Source of the DNA: Bacillus sp. FJAT-47783 | GTDB lineage: Bacteria > Bacillota > Bacilli > Bacillales > Aeribacillaceae | Direction of reading: 5' to 3' | DNA length: 64,000 nt | Assembly (NCBI RefSeq): GCF_022808615.1 | Contig: NZ_JAKZKS010000002.1 | Coordinates: 186,001-250,000, forward strand | Shown here: in pieces, positions 25,612 to 34,827 of the stretch | How the letters are laid out: each line of letters begins with the position of its first letter | Position numbering within the stretch: position 1 is the first letter of the stretch | Program-made: the position numbers and the translations under genes | The notes under the pieces: generated by a model | Databases searched by the model: none | What the model saw: only the letters and a program-made list of their open reading frames with translations | Told to the model about the DNA's origin: nothing

Positions 25612-26869
25612 GTGTATCTGTTTGTAAATAATGATATAAATCTTGCTTTATGTCGCTACATTTAAAATCTTCCTCACATGGCAACATAATCATTCCACTA
25701 GCACCAATTTTTTGAAGCGTTTCCGTCCATTTCGGATAAAGTTTTGCAAATAATTGAACCGCAACATATAGAGGATCACGGTTCGGAGTCATTGTCCCCC
25801 ATTGATCAATCGCAGCCTCTTGTTCGGCACGATACAACAGTGACTTTAATGTTTCAAGGCCCATAATCATATCACTAATCTTTTCTTGAATATGCTTATA
25901 TTCTGAAACATCTAGTGTGTTTGTTAATAGCTGCGCAGTTCCAAGCATGAATTCTGTTTTTACGATTTGTCGACATATCACTTGGTGTAAAGCATGAGGG
26001 ATAAAACTGCTCAATACAAAGAATTTTTGCGCAATGCCAGAACGGTTGTATATAAAGACACGCTCCCACGGCACTAATACGTTATCAAAGACGACCATCG
26101 TATCCATTTCTTCAAATTGAGACGATAACGGGTGATCAAATGTTGATTCACCACCGCAAAAGGATGGGCGTCCGATAAACTTTAATCCTTTTGTATTACT
26201 AGGAATACTAAAAGAAAAAGCGTATTCATCTTCTCCAGTCGGAATATTTTTGGATGGTAGGACAATGACTTCGTCAGTCATTCCACCTTCTGTTGCGACC
26301 AGGCGTGCACCTTTAATGATTAAGCCATCACTCGTTTCTTCTATAACTTTTGCGGCAATTGGCTCACGTTTATTTTCTCGATATGTTGATGAGCGATTAA
26401 CTTGAGGGTTAATAAAGCTGTGTGTAAAGGACAAATCATGTTCACGGGCCGTCTCGAAAAATTGGATGAGGTTTCTCATAAAAAATGAGTCATGTTCCTT
26501 TAAGATAGAAGAGGCCGCTGTAAAAGCCATTAGGGCAGTATTCATATAGTCTGGAGTTCTTCCCATCATACCAGCCGTTTGAGTAGCCCATAATTGAATC
26601 ATTGTCCGACGTTTTTCTAAGTCTTTTTTTGACTTCGGTTCTAAAAAAGACATCCCAACACGGTTCCCAGTTAATGGGGATGTAAAGGTCATTTTATAAA
26701 TATGATTAGCGTTTACTTGAAAGTCATACAAGGATGCCTTCGTTTTCATGGCTCCTTTATATGCTTGATGTTCAGAAACTCTCCCGACAATCCTCTCTCC
26801 TTCAACCCAAATTTGCGATTGTAATTCATCAATTCGTTGTATATATTCATTTCCAGAAATGGCGGGCAA
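25415..26869 (-). CDS. HpaB-type FADH2-dependent aromatic hydroxylase (YoaI-like)
   Basis: 484 residues, the size of the oxygenase component of 4-hydroxyphenylacetate 3-monooxygenase. Features include the N-terminal ISGNEYIQRIDELQSQIWVEGERI, the middle segment FINPQVNRSS and DNVLVPWERVFIY. These enzymes add an ortho hydroxyl to a phenol using reduced flavin supplied by a separate reductase (HpaC). No reductase gene and no downstream ring-cleavage genes lie nearby. The start is a TTG at 26869 behind AGAGGTG. The real substrate is unknown; B. subtilis YoaI is the closest relative I can name. Confidence 0.85.
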   Translation of the reverse strand: MPAISGNEYIQRIDELQSQIWVEGERIVGRVSEHQAYKGAMKTKASLYDFQVNANHIYKMTFTSPLTGNRVGMSFLEPKSKKDLEKRRTMIQLWATQTAGMMGRTPDYMNTALMAFTAASSILKEHDSFFMRNLIQFFETAREHDLSFTHSFINPQVNRSSTYRENKREPIAAKVIEETSDGLIIKGARLVATEGGMTDEVIVLPSKNIPTGEDEYAFSFSIPSNTKGLKFIGRPSFCGGESTFDHPLSSQFEEMDTMVVFDNVLVPWERVFIYNRSGIAQKFFVLSSFIPHALHQVICRQIVKTEFMLGTAQLLTNTLDVSEYKHIQEKISDMIMGLETLKSLLYRAEQEAAIDQWGTMTPNRDPLYVAVQLFAKLYPKWTETLQKIGASGMIMLPCEEDFKCSDIKQDLYHYLQTDTLNAKERTKLFRFAWDLTMSSFGSRQTLYEQYFFGDPERLYSNLYYGYNRVHCVERVRNFLDIQDL

Positions 26870-26993
26870 TTCTATTCACCTCTTTAAGCATATCGCTTTA
26901 CTTACTATATGAGAAACAAGCCAAGTAGGTGAACACGGTTTTTTAGAATGGTTTTGGATATGCTCACAGATTCGTTGTTCGTTTTAGAAAAAA

Positions 26994-27020
26994 CAAAAAA
27001 CCTCTCCACGTGAGAGAGGC
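26994..27020 (-). terminator. Terminator of the small HTH gene
   Basis: On the minus strand GCCTCTC-ACGT-GGAGAGG-type complementarity is followed by TTTTTTGTTTTTTC. Confidence 0.8.
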
Positions 27021-27021
27021 T

Positions 27022-27291
27022 TTACCGGTGAACTTCCGTTGTGGTTCGATTTACACGATGTTCATTTAATTCCACAAGTTCGATAATGTCGGTAATTTCG
27101 ATATCTAATACGGAACAAATTTTAGCTAGTTTATCAAGTGGTAAACGCTTTGTTTTATTATGGCACATTTCCCAAACAAGTGTATGGCGAATATCGGCTT
27201 TTCGTGCAAGCTCTCGTTTTGTCATACGGCGCTTTTTTAATATGTTGTCTAACTTAATGTTTACTTCATATTGTTTCTCCATCCTTTTCAT
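27022..27291 (-). CDS. XRE-family helix-turn-helix regulator
   Basis: About 89 residues, almost all of it one Cro/CI-type HTH: NIKLDNILKKRRMTKRELARKADIRHTLVWEMCHNKTKRLPLDKLAKICSVLDIEITDIIELVEL. There is no effector domain, so it is a small DNA-binding protein of unknown target. The frame is open from 27339. A run of AGGGGT and AAAGGG favours the ATG at 27291, and the ATG at 27282 is also possible. No toxin-like partner is adjacent. Confidence 0.78.
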   Translation of the reverse strand: MKRMEKQYEVNIKLDNILKKRRMTKRELARKADIRHTLVWEMCHNKTKRLPLDKLAKICSVLDIEITDIIELVELNEHRVNRTTTEVHR

Positions 27292-27523
27292 CCCTTTACC
27301 CCTAACATTGACGTTCGAATTTAAAAAATATTGTAACAACTTTAGCGCTTTTAAGCAATAGATATTTTCGTATTTTTTGAATTTTTATAATTGTTAATGT
27401 ATTTTTATAAACTCCTATATAGTTGATTAGCGGTTAAGGATTTTATTTTTTTATTAAAAAGGAAAAAACATGTTTGTATAGAAATAAGAAAGGTAATGAA
27501 ATGATAGGAGGGTCAGGTACTCA

Positions 27524-27748
27524 TTGGTTAAAAATCAATCAATTTATGTGTTAGATGACCAGTATGTTGTTGTGTTTTCAGTGCAAATGGAAGGTTGTAA
27601 CGCAAAAGTAGAATGTTTATTTAAACATGAAGAGATTTTAGACTACACCATTGAGTATAACGGACCAGTACAGAAAAGAGAAGAAGTACTAGAGTATGCT
27701 TTATATGAAGCGAAAGTTCTCATAAAAAAGGCTTTCGTGTACGGGTAA
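27524..27748 (+). CDS. Hypothetical protein, 74 residues
   Basis: Starts at a TTG about 11 nt after AGGAGGG. The 74-residue product has alternating short strands (SIYVLDDQYVVVFSVQMEG, KVECLFKHEEILDYTIEYNG) and a C-terminal helix. It contains two Cys within eight residues (GCNAKVEC) but is otherwise unremarkable. I do not recognise the family. A terminator overlaps its stop codon. Confidence 0.6.
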   Translation: MVKNQSIYVLDDQYVVVFSVQMEGCNAKVECLFKHEEILDYTIEYNGPVQKREEVLEYALYEAKVLIKKAFVYG

Positions 27749-27775
27749 TTTTCCTTTTCATTACCCGTTTTTTCT
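27739..27775 (+). terminator. Terminator overlapping the end of the 74-residue gene
   Basis: ACGGGTAAT pairs with ATTACCCGT around a 10-nt loop, followed by TTTTTTC. Confidence 0.85.
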
Positions 27776-27917
27776 TGATTTCCAGACAACATTTTTGTAT
27801 AATTTAAAATTTACAAAAAATAAATGTTATCTCAATATAAATATTATGTTTCTCCTTTAAAATGTTACGTAATAGATTTTTAAGAACGTAAGCCTTACTA
27901 GGAAGGGGAGAAACGTA

Positions 27918-27998
27918 ATGGACATTTTGAACGTCTTGCCTATTATTATATTTATGTGTATATATTTTATTTTTGTTGTGGCAGTATTAAGAAGGTGA
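27918..27998 (+). CDS. Predicted 26-residue single-pass membrane peptide
   Basis: ATG at 27918 follows GGAAGGGGAG by 7 nt. Twenty-six codons encode MDILNVLPIIIFMCIYFIF followed by VVAVLRR and TGA. One hydrophobic helix is followed by two arginines, the classic shape of a small membrane peptide with the C-terminus inside. The next gene (thioesterase) begins 30 nt downstream and is probably co-transcribed. The length is too short for a family assignment. The ribosome binding site and strongly hydrophobic composition are the only support. Confidence 0.5.
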   Translation: MDILNVLPIIIFMCIYFIFVVAVLRR

Positions 27999-28027
27999 CA
28001 AGTGAGACGAGGAGGTTTTAGTATAGA

Positions 28028-28429
28028 ATGAACGTAAATGTAGAGGGAACATTGATCAAAACGTTAGGAATTGAAATTCGAAAAATCGATGAGGAAAGTG
28101 TCGTGGCAACGATGCCAGTGGATGAACGAACTCGGCAACCGTTTGGAATTTTACATGGAGGTGCTTCTGTTGCATTAGCTGAAACGGTTGCTAGTATAGG
28201 AGCATATACTTCCATTAATGCTGAGAAGGAAATAGCTGTCGGGCTTGAGATTAATGCCAATCATATAAAAGCGAAGAAAGACGGGGTTGTAACAGCGATT
28301 GCAAAGCCTGTACATCGTGGACGCTCAACGATGGTGTGGGAAATTCAAATTGTTGATGAACAAAACGATTTAATTTGTTTATCCCGCTGCACAATGGCTA
28401 TTATGCCAAAAAAGCCTGTTCATACATAA
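28028..28429 (+). CDS. yuxO: Hotdog-fold acyl-CoA thioesterase (YuxO/ComA2-like)
   Basis: 133 residues, PaaI-type hotdog fold: RQPFGILHGGASVALAETVASIGAY carries the conserved HGG segment and the catalytic acid (Glu in ALAET). EIAVGLEINANHIKAKKDGVVTAIAKPVHRGRSTMVWEIQI is the usual second half. In B. subtilis yuxO sits beside the mrp operon and its product is linked to hydrolysis of 1,4-dihydroxy-2-naphthoyl-CoA in menaquinone synthesis. The same place beside mrpG here supports the ortholog. The start ATG is 12 nt after GAGGAGG. Confidence 0.85.
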   Translation: MNVNVEGTLIKTLGIEIRKIDEESVVATMPVDERTRQPFGILHGGASVALAETVASIGAYTSINAEKEIAVGLEINANHIKAKKDGVVTAIAKPVHRGRSTMVWEIQIVDEQNDLICLSRCTMAIMPKKPVHT

Positions 28430-28470
28430 AGAAGAAGGATGAGATCATTGTCTCATCCTTCTTCTTTATT
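28427..28470. terminator. Bidirectional terminator between yuxO and mrpG
   Basis: A stem of about 17 bp (AAAGAAGAAGGATGAGA and its complement) with a short loop separates the convergent genes. Confidence 0.9.
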
Positions 28471-28797
28471 TTTTAAATCATCTACAACGGTATTTTTCCA
28501 CAATGGCGTTTTCGTATAATAGGCTGCACGATTAATTAAATGTCCTGCAACTGGGGATGTCAGCAAAACAAAGATAATCCCGAGTATGACCCTTGTGTTT
28601 ATATGTTCTTCGTGTATGCTGAAGTATAGAAAAACACCAAGCATAATGGAAATAATACCGAGAGTAGCTGCTTTTGAAGCAGCATGGTTACGTGTATACA
28701 CATCAGGTAAGCGTAAAATACCGATTGATGAAATTAAGCTTAAAATGGATCCAAGGAGAATTAAAAAGCCAATAATCAATTTACTTATCACGATCAT
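28453..28797 (-). CDS. mrpG: Mrp Na+/H+ antiporter subunit G
   Basis: 114 residues, three membrane segments. The family motif IGILRLPDVYTRNHAASKAATLGI is complete, followed by SPVAGHLINRAAY. MrpG is the last small subunit of the hetero-oligomeric Mrp antiporter, which exchanges cytoplasmic Na+ for H+ and gives alkali and salt tolerance. It overlaps mrpF by 17 nt, so translation is coupled. The gene order A-B-C-D-E-F-G is as in B. subtilis. Confidence 0.95.
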   Translation of the reverse strand: MIVISKLIIGFLILLGSILSLISSIGILRLPDVYTRNHAASKAATLGIISIMLGVFLYFSIHEEHINTRVILGIIFVLLTSPVAGHLINRAAYYTKTPLWKNTVVDDLKNKEEG

Positions 28798-29065
28798 TTT
28801 CGATTATCTCTCCTTTCTCCAGGAATTTGGCAATAGCAACCGTTCCAATAAAAGCTAAAATACCGATTAGTAAAATAACGTCTAAAAAGGCGTTCGTTTT
28901 TAATACGACGGATATAATCGCTGTAATTCCAATTAAATTAATTCCTATCGCATCTAACGAAATCGCTCGATCTGGAATCGAGGGTCCTTTAATGAGCCGA
29001 ATTATCAAAAGGAATGAAGAAATCGCAATCAATCCGAGTGAAATCACTAAGACGGTTTCAAACAT
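28781..29065 (-). CDS. mrpF: Mrp Na+/H+ antiporter subunit F
   Basis: 94 residues, three membrane segments. The motif RLIKGPSIPDRAISLDAIGINLIG is characteristic, with the conserved Asp in the second segment. In B. subtilis MrpF has also been linked to bile-salt and Na+ efflux. It overlaps mrpE by one base and mrpG by 17 bases within the seven-gene operon. Confidence 0.94.
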   Translation of the reverse strand: MFETVLVISLGLIAISSFLLIIRLIKGPSIPDRAISLDAIGINLIGITAIISVVLKTNAFLDVILLIGILAFIGTVAIAKFLEKGEIIENDRDK

Positions 29066-29541
29066 TAGCGGCTCACCTCCTTGATTGCCCTTTCAAAGCT
29101 ATTTTTAATATCATTCCGCGCTTGTTCGACATCATCAATATCCATTGCGTGAATATATAATGTTTTATTATCATCCGAAATATCGACAACAAGTGTACCA
29201 GGTGTTAATGTAATCAAATTGGCTAATAACGTAATTTCCCAATCTTTTTTAAGGGATGTTTCTAAAGCGAAAATACCAGGCTGCATATTTAATTTAGGCG
29301 ATAGAATGACCTTTAATACAGAAATATTGGATAAAATAAGCTCTTTAAAAAAGATGAGCACAAGATTTATCACGGCCAATACATTACATAAGTAAAAACG
29401 CCTTGGAAAGAACCGTCTTAAGCCAAAAATGATTAATAGCCCAATCATGTATCCAACTAAAAAGCTTGATGTTGAATAACTATTATGCAAAAACATCCAT
29501 ATAAACGCGATAAAACTGTTTAACAAAATTTGAAATGCCAT
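29065..29541 (-). CDS. mrpE: Mrp Na+/H+ antiporter subunit E
   Basis: 158 residues, two N-terminal membrane segments (FQILLNSFIAFIWMFL, FLVGYMIGLLIIFGLRRFFPRRFY) and a soluble tail with TLLANLITLTPGTLVVDISDDNKTLYIHAMDI, the family hallmark. MrpE is required for stable assembly and activity of the complex. It starts 5 bp after mrpD and shares one base with mrpF. Confidence 0.95.
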   Translation of the reverse strand: MAFQILLNSFIAFIWMFLHNSYSTSSFLVGYMIGLLIIFGLRRFFPRRFYLCNVLAVINLVLIFFKELILSNISVLKVILSPKLNMQPGIFALETSLKKDWEITLLANLITLTPGTLVVDISDDNKTLYIHAMDIDDVEQARNDIKNSFERAIKEVSR

Positions 29542-29546
29542 ATGAC

Positions 29547-31028
29547 CTACTCCTTTAATACGGCTTCAATATAAATTGATGGGTCAAGCAACGTCTCAGC
29601 TGCTTGGGATACATAAGGAGAGACCATTTCAATTCCAAATCCGTAAAGGATAGAAAGAGAAAGCAAAAAGGCGATGGGAAATAATAATCCTTTTGTTGAC
29701 CCTTTTTCTTCTTCTTTCGATAATACTTGCTCTCTCCAGAAGCCGTTCATGAAGATTTTCATGACTGAATATAAAACGAGAAGACTAGAAAGTAACACAA
29801 CCATGGCAATGACGTATTCTCCGTTTTGGAACCCACCTTGAATTATCTTTAATTTTCCTACAAACCCACTTAACGGTGGAACTCCTGCTAAAGCTGCTGC
29901 TGAAATAAAGAGCATCCAACCTAAAGAAGGATGGTTTTTGATGAGTCCGCCCATTTTACGTAAGTCACTCGTTCCAGTGATGACGATAATGGCCCCGACA
30001 ATCAAGAATAACGTTCCTTTAATAAGCATGTCATGAATTAAATAATATACGGAACCCTCAATCCCTGCTTCATTAAACGATGCAACACCGAACAAAATGA
30101 CGCCAACAGCTGTAATGATGTTGTAAATAATAATTTTACGAATATCTGAATACGCAATGGCCCCGATAACACCTGCTATAATGGTTAGTGCCGAAAGCCA
30201 TGCAATGATTCCATGTGTAAATGTTGGGTCATGAACAAAGATTAGCGTAAATATTCTCGTAATGGAATACACACCAACCTTTGTTAATAGAGCTCCGAAC
30301 AATGCGGTAATCGCAGATGGCGGAGCTTGATAAGAACCAGGCAACCAGAAGTATAAGGGGAAAATCGCTCCCTTTAAACCAAATACGATTAAGAATAATA
30401 TTGAAATGACACTTAAAATCCCTGATTGACCAAACTCCGAAACACGAGCACTTAAGTCAGCCATATTTAATGTACCTGTAACGGCATATAAGAACGCTAC
30501 AGAAATAACGAATAGAGCCGATGAAATAACATTCACTAAAATGTACTTGATCGATTCACGCAGTTGAATTTTCGTATTCCCATGAACGATTAAGAAATAA
30601 GAAGCCATCAGCATTACTTCAAAGAAAACAAATAGGTTGAAAATATCGCCTGTTAAAAATGCACCAGAGACACCTGTTAATAAAAACATGACCCCTGGAT
30701 AAAAGAAATACCTTTCTCGTTCTAACTCAATGGAACGAAAAGCAAATAGTAAACAAGCAAAAACGATGATATTTGTCGTTAACACGAGAAGGCTTGAGTA
30801 CATATCTGCAACTAATACGATACCAAAAGGAGCTTTCCAACTTCCAAGCTCTAATGTTTGAATTCCATTTTCATAAACACGCTGGACAAGTGCTATAGCG
30901 ATCACGATCGTTACTAAAGATGCTAAACTGCTTATCCATTTTTGTACTTTTATTTGTTTAGTGAAAAAAACGAGCAAAATCCCGGTAATTAGCGGCAAAA
31001 TTACTGGTAAAATGATAAAGTTATTCAT
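29547..31028 (-). CDS. mrpD: Mrp Na+/H+ antiporter subunit D
   Basis: 493 residues, about 14 membrane segments, homologous to respiratory complex I subunits NuoL/M/N. The proton-path region is visible in [21 protein letters not shown] (conserved Glu) and in [39 protein letters not shown] (conserved Lys). Together with MrpA it forms the ion-translocating part of the antiporter. A 4-nt overlap with mrpC indicates coupled translation. Confidence 0.96.
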   Translation of the reverse strand: MNNFIILPVILPLITGILLVFFTKQIKVQKWISSLASLVTIVIAIALVQRVYENGIQTLELGSWKAPFGIVLVADMYSSLLVLTTNIIVFACLLFAFRSIELERERYFFYPGVMFLLTGVSGAFLTGDIFNLFVFFEVMLMASYFLIVHGNTKIQLRESIKYILVNVISSALFVISVAFLYAVTGTLNMADLSARVSEFGQSGILSVISILFLIVFGLKGAIFPLYFWLPGSYQAPPSAITALFGALLTKVGVYSITRIFTLIFVHDPTFTHGIIAWLSALTIIAGVIGAIAYSDIRKIIIYNIITAVGVILFGVASFNEAGIEGSVYYLIHDMLIKGTLFLIVGAIIVITGTSDLRKMGGLIKNHPSLGWMLFISAAALAGVPPLSGFVGKLKIIQGGFQNGEYVIAMVVLLSSLLVLYSVMKIFMNGFWREQVLSKEEEKGSTKGLLFPIAFLLSLSILYGFGIEMVSPYVSQAAETLLDPSIYIEAVLKE

Positions 31029-31363
31029 TGCTGATCATTTCCCCTCAATTGTTCCATATCATCTGTTCCAAGTTCTTGATAAGAGCGATAAGCTAGTACT
31101 AAGAAAAACGATGTTACACCAAAGCTAATGACAATGGCTGTTAAAATAAGTGCCTGAGGCAGTGGATCGACATATGAAGCGGCTTTTTCACTTAATAGCG
31201 GAACCGTTCCTTGCTTTAATCCACCCATCGTTAAAATGAGCAGGTGAGCTCCATGGCTTAAAAGACCTGTGCCAATAATGATTCGTAATAAGCTTTTCGA
31301 AAGCATTAAATAGGTTGCAGCCATGAACAAAATACCAGCAACGATTGACATTAAAATTTCCAT
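31025..31363 (-). CDS. mrpC: Mrp Na+/H+ antiporter subunit C
   Basis: 112 residues, three membrane segments, related to NuoK of complex I. The typical [22 protein letters not shown] and [19 protein letters not shown] motifs are present. It overlaps mrpB by one base and mrpD by four bases. Confidence 0.95.
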   Translation of the reverse strand: MEILMSIVAGILFMAATYLMLSKSLLRIIIGTGLLSHGAHLLILTMGGLKQGTVPLLSEKAASYVDPLPQALILTAIVISFGVTSFFLVLAYRSYQELGTDDMEQLRGNDQQ

Positions 31364-31800
31364 TATTCCGTCTCTCCAATCGTTTGAATAATGGTCATCG
31401 TAACTCCAATGACAACTAAGTAAACACCAAGGTCAAATAACACAGCGGTTGCGAGTTCCGTCTCTCCTAACACGGGTAAATGGAAATGACCAAATGTATG
31501 TGTTAAAAATGGAACACCGAATAAAAAGGAGCCAACACCTGTCATAACAGCAATTAGTAATCCTACAGCTGTCATTTTAAGATAATTGACAGGTAGTATG
31601 TTTTTGACCGTTTTCACATCGTATGCGATTAGAAGAAGGACGATGGCGGCGGAGGTCATAAGCCCTCCGATAAATCCTCCTCCTGGCGCATTATGTCCGG
31701 CAAAAAATAAATATAAGGAAAAAGTCATGATAATGAATACAACGATTTTCGTAATCGTTTGTAAAATGATATCATTTGTCTTTCTTCTATGTTTTTTCAC
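31363..31800 (-). CDS. mrpB: Mrp Na+/H+ antiporter subunit B
   Basis: 145 residues, four membrane segments. The MnhB motif [24 protein letters not shown] is intact, as is the C-terminal [21 protein letters not shown]. The basic N-terminus ([10 protein letters not shown]) is cytoplasmic. It overlaps mrpA by four bases. Confidence 0.95.
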   Translation of the reverse strand: MKKHRRKTNDIILQTITKIVVFIIMTFSLYLFFAGHNAPGGGFIGGLMTSAAIVLLLIAYDVKTVKNILPVNYLKMTAVGLLIAVMTGVGSFLFGVPFLTHTFGHFHLPVLGETELATAVLFDLGVYLVVIGVTMTIIQTIGETE

Positions 31801-34196
31801 CCTTCTTCCCTCCTTGAAAGGCGGAGCTTAATCATGCTGTAAATGGCTAATGCTGCAATTCCAAGTACGGTAATTTCAAACATCGTATCAAAACCGCGGA
31901 AGTCAACTAAGATGACGTTTACCATGTTTTTACCGCCACCAAGTTCGTAGCTGTTTTCGATGAAATATGAAGCAATCGTTTCTGACACACGTTCACTATG
32001 CGAAGAAATTGCGACTAACGTCACAATCGTACCGACGCCAAGTGAAATAATGAAATTGACGATGCGGAAACGAAGCCTCTTTTCTTTACGTTTTAATTCA
32101 GGTAAATGGTAGAATGCTAATAAAAATAGGGCAACAGATACCGTTTCAATAATCAATTGTGTCAAAGCTAAGTCAGGTGCCCGAAATAATACGAAAAAGA
32201 GCGATAAAGAATAGCCAACAGAACCTAACGCGATAATCGCAGTTAACCGAGATTTTGAAAATACCGTTGTTAAAGTTCCTGCAATCATGACAAGTGCTAA
32301 TATAACCTCATATATACCAATGGAAGCACTATGGTCGGGATTAAACGAAAAAGCTTCTTGAATAGCCATGCTTGTCCCGACTAGTACAATCATGAAAGCA
32401 AAAATATACACTAAATAGTCGCGAATAAACCCTGTCATGTAAAAACGTGTGAAGCGACTCGATGTATCATCAAGAGTTGATAAAAACCTATCATACATCT
32501 TATTTAATGTAAGTTTTTCTGGTTGTAAGTTGTAAATTTTCTTCCATTTAGGTAAGGTTAAAAACAGAACTGTCCCTAATAAAATGACTCCTATTGTCAT
32601 AAATAACTCAGGAGTAAACCCATGCCACATTTCAATATGAACATGGAAGTGGTCTTTATCTGTTAATAAGCTCGGAAGAACAGATGCCATAGCCGGTTCA
32701 ATAAGCGTATAGGCTAATAAATCTGGGAAAAAGCCAAAAATCACAACAAGTGATGCTAATATAATGGGTGGAATAAGCATTCCAATCGGTGCTTCGTGTG
32801 GAACTTTTGGTAACTTTTCCTTTTGAAGCTTTCCAGTAAACGTTTTGAACACGAGAACCATGCTATATAAAAACGTAAACACACTGCCGGTCCAAGCAAG
32901 GATCGGTAATAATATTCCCCACGTATCTGCTCTGAATAAATCCATCTCTAACACTCGAATCATACTTGTAAAGAACATTTCTTTACTTAAAAATCCGTTA
33001 AATGGGGGTAACCCCGCCATTGAGAAAGCGCCAATGATGGCAATCGTAAACGTAATCGGCATTAAACTCATTAATCCACCAAGTTTTCGAATGTCACGCG
33101 TACCGGTTTCATGATCGATGATGCCGACGACCATAAATAAACTTCCTTTAAAAGTTGCATGGTTAATTAAATGGAAGATAGCTGCTAATGTTGCAACGGT
33201 GTAAAATTGTACGTTTTCAAAATGTAAAGACGCAGCCCCTACACCTAGTAACGACATAATCATCCCTAACTGGCTGACAGTGGAGAACGCTAAAATTGCT
33301 TTTAAATCGGTTTGTTTTACAGCGTTAAAGCTTCCCCAGAATAGTGTGAAAATTCCAAAAAGAGATACTGTCCAAAACCATTCAGCACTAAAAGCGAAGA
33401 TCGGACTAAAACGAGCAACTAAATAAATACCTGCCTTAACCATTGTAGCGGAGTGTAAGTAAGCACTTACTGGAGTTGGTGCTTCCATCGCATCAGGTAA
33501 CCAAATGTAGAAAGGAAACTGTGCAGATTTTGTAAATGCACCAAGCAAAATTAAAATCATAGCAAATAAGAAAAGATCATGTGACAAAATGGTATCAACA
33601 TTTGCAATTGTCTCGCGAATGCTAAATGTTCCTGTCATTAAATAAAGGAGAATAAAACCTCCTAACATCGATAAGCCACCAAATACGGTAATCAGCATCG
33701 ATTTTTGAGCCCCGTATATTGATTTTTCACGATGGTACCAATAACCAATTAATAGGAAAGAAGAAAAACTTGTTAATTCCCAAAACGTATAAAGAACGAT
33801 TGTATTATCTGAGAGGACAACACCTAGCATCGCTCCCATAAACATCAAGAGATATACATAAAACGTATGTAACTGTTCTTTTTCTTTCGATAAATAATAA
33901 ATAGAGTATAAAACGACAAGCGAGCCGATTCCGGTAATGAGTAAAGCGAATAATAAACCGAGTCCGTCGACATATGCAGTAAAATTAATTCCAAGTGAAG
34001 GAATCCATTCGACTGTACTTATCATCGTTTCTTGATGTTTCTGACTTAATAAAAGCTGTAAAAAGTAAAGAAAGAGAACAACAGGTAGTACCAATACAAA
34101 CCAGCCTGTATGTATTTTGGGGATTTTTTTATAAACTAGCGGTATAAAAGTGGCAAATAAAAAAGGCGCTAGTATAGCCCAATGTAAAAGCGTCAT
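31797..34196 (-). CDS. mrpA: Mrp Na+/H+ antiporter subunit A
   Basis: 799 residues, the large first subunit. The N-terminal two thirds are NuoL-like, with VVLYTFWELTSFSSFLLIGYWYH (conserved Glu) and AQFPFYIWLPDAMEAPTPVSAYLHSATMVKAGIYLVAR. The C-terminal part, unique to Mrp, includes FRAPDLALTQLIIETVSVALFLLAFYHLPEL and an MrpB-like end (NVILVDFRGFDTMFEITVLGIAALAIYSM). The length is nearly that of B. subtilis MrpA (about 800). It is the first gene of the operon. Confidence 0.97.
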   Translation of the reverse strand: MTLLHWAILAPFLFATFIPLVYKKIPKIHTGWFVLVLPVVLFLYFLQLLLSQKHQETMISTVEWIPSLGINFTAYVDGLGLLFALLITGIGSLVVLYSIYYLSKEKEQLHTFYVYLLMFMGAMLGVVLSDNTIVLYTFWELTSFSSFLLIGYWYHREKSIYGAQKSMLITVFGGLSMLGGFILLYLMTGTFSIRETIANVDTILSHDLFLFAMILILLGAFTKSAQFPFYIWLPDAMEAPTPVSAYLHSATMVKAGIYLVARFSPIFAFSAEWFWTVSLFGIFTLFWGSFNAVKQTDLKAILAFSTVSQLGMIMSLLGVGAASLHFENVQFYTVATLAAIFHLINHATFKGSLFMVVGIIDHETGTRDIRKLGGLMSLMPITFTIAIIGAFSMAGLPPFNGFLSKEMFFTSMIRVLEMDLFRADTWGILLPILAWTGSVFTFLYSMVLVFKTFTGKLQKEKLPKVPHEAPIGMLIPPIILASLVVIFGFFPDLLAYTLIEPAMASVLPSLLTDKDHFHVHIEMWHGFTPELFMTIGVILLGTVLFLTLPKWKKIYNLQPEKLTLNKMYDRFLSTLDDTSSRFTRFYMTGFIRDYLVYIFAFMIVLVGTSMAIQEAFSFNPDHSASIGIYEVILALVMIAGTLTTVFSKSRLTAIIALGSVGYSLSLFFVLFRAPDLALTQLIIETVSVALFLLAFYHLPELKRKEKRLRFRIVNFIISLGVGTIVTLVAISSHSERVSETIASYFIENSYELGGGKNMVNVILVDFRGFDTMFEITVLGIAALAIYSMIKLRLSRREEG

Positions 34197-34447
34197 GAAT
34201 TTAACCTCCTAACATCCCTTTCCGACAAAATTCCACAAAATTCATTATAACCGATATTTTTCTCCATGTATAACATAGCAGCTACTTTAGTATTTACGAT
34301 TACATTCGTGACTATGTTTTTAATTTGGAAGAAAAGATCCTACTTACTTTTCATTTCGAGTTCACATGACCATAAATATCGTATCAAATTTTCGTTCAAA
34401 TGTATATTTTTTTTGTCAGAACTACATGATAGTAATGAGGTGGTTAC

Positions 34448-34684
34448 ATGACAAGAAAAGTCATAACGGCATGTTCAATATTTGGTATCATGTTTGGCTC
34501 TGCTTGGTATATGCATGAAAATACGAAACGTACGTATGTTGACAACGTCGATACGCCGATTATTTCAAATATGATCAAAACGGATACAAAAACCTCAAAT
34601 CCAACATTAACACAACAAATAATCGAAACAGATATCTTTGAACGTTTTTCTCCACGGGAATATATTCGTGTTATGTCTCATTAA
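34448..34684 (+). CDS. Small membrane-anchored hypothetical protein
   Basis: 78 residues. ATG at 34448 follows GAGGTGG by about 5-7 nt. One short hydrophobic segment (ITACSIFGIMFGSAWYM, residues 6-22) is followed by a polar Thr/Ile-rich tail that would lie outside. I do not recognise the family. It is divergent from mrpA with a 250-bp gap that holds both promoters but no other convincing frame. Confidence 0.6.
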   Translation: MTRKVITACSIFGIMFGSAWYMHENTKRTYVDNVDTPIISNMIKTDTKTSNPTLTQQIIETDIFERFSPREYIRVMSH

Positions 34685-34793
34685 TGCACAACGCTCCAAT
34701 TATATCGATATACTCATTACTTAGTTGAGAAATGTCGACCCTGCTTTTTAAACGAGAGCCGGTGTTGATAACACTTTAGCAACTTAGAAAGAG

Positions 34794-34826
34794 AAAAAGA
34801 GCAGATTCAATGAATCGGCTCTTTTC
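34794..34826 (-). terminator. Terminator of the 178-residue minus-strand gene
   Basis: AAGAGC-GATTC and GAATC-GCTCTT complement each other with a single mismatch in the stem. The minus-strand side ends in a T-run. Confidence 0.75.
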
Positions 34827-34827
34827 G

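Noticed and set aside
34266-34451. 61-codon plus-strand frame with a hydrophobic start in front of mrpA
   Set aside because: No Shine-Dalgarno precedes the ATG, the second half is low-complexity A+T-rich sequence, and the region must hold the divergent promoters.
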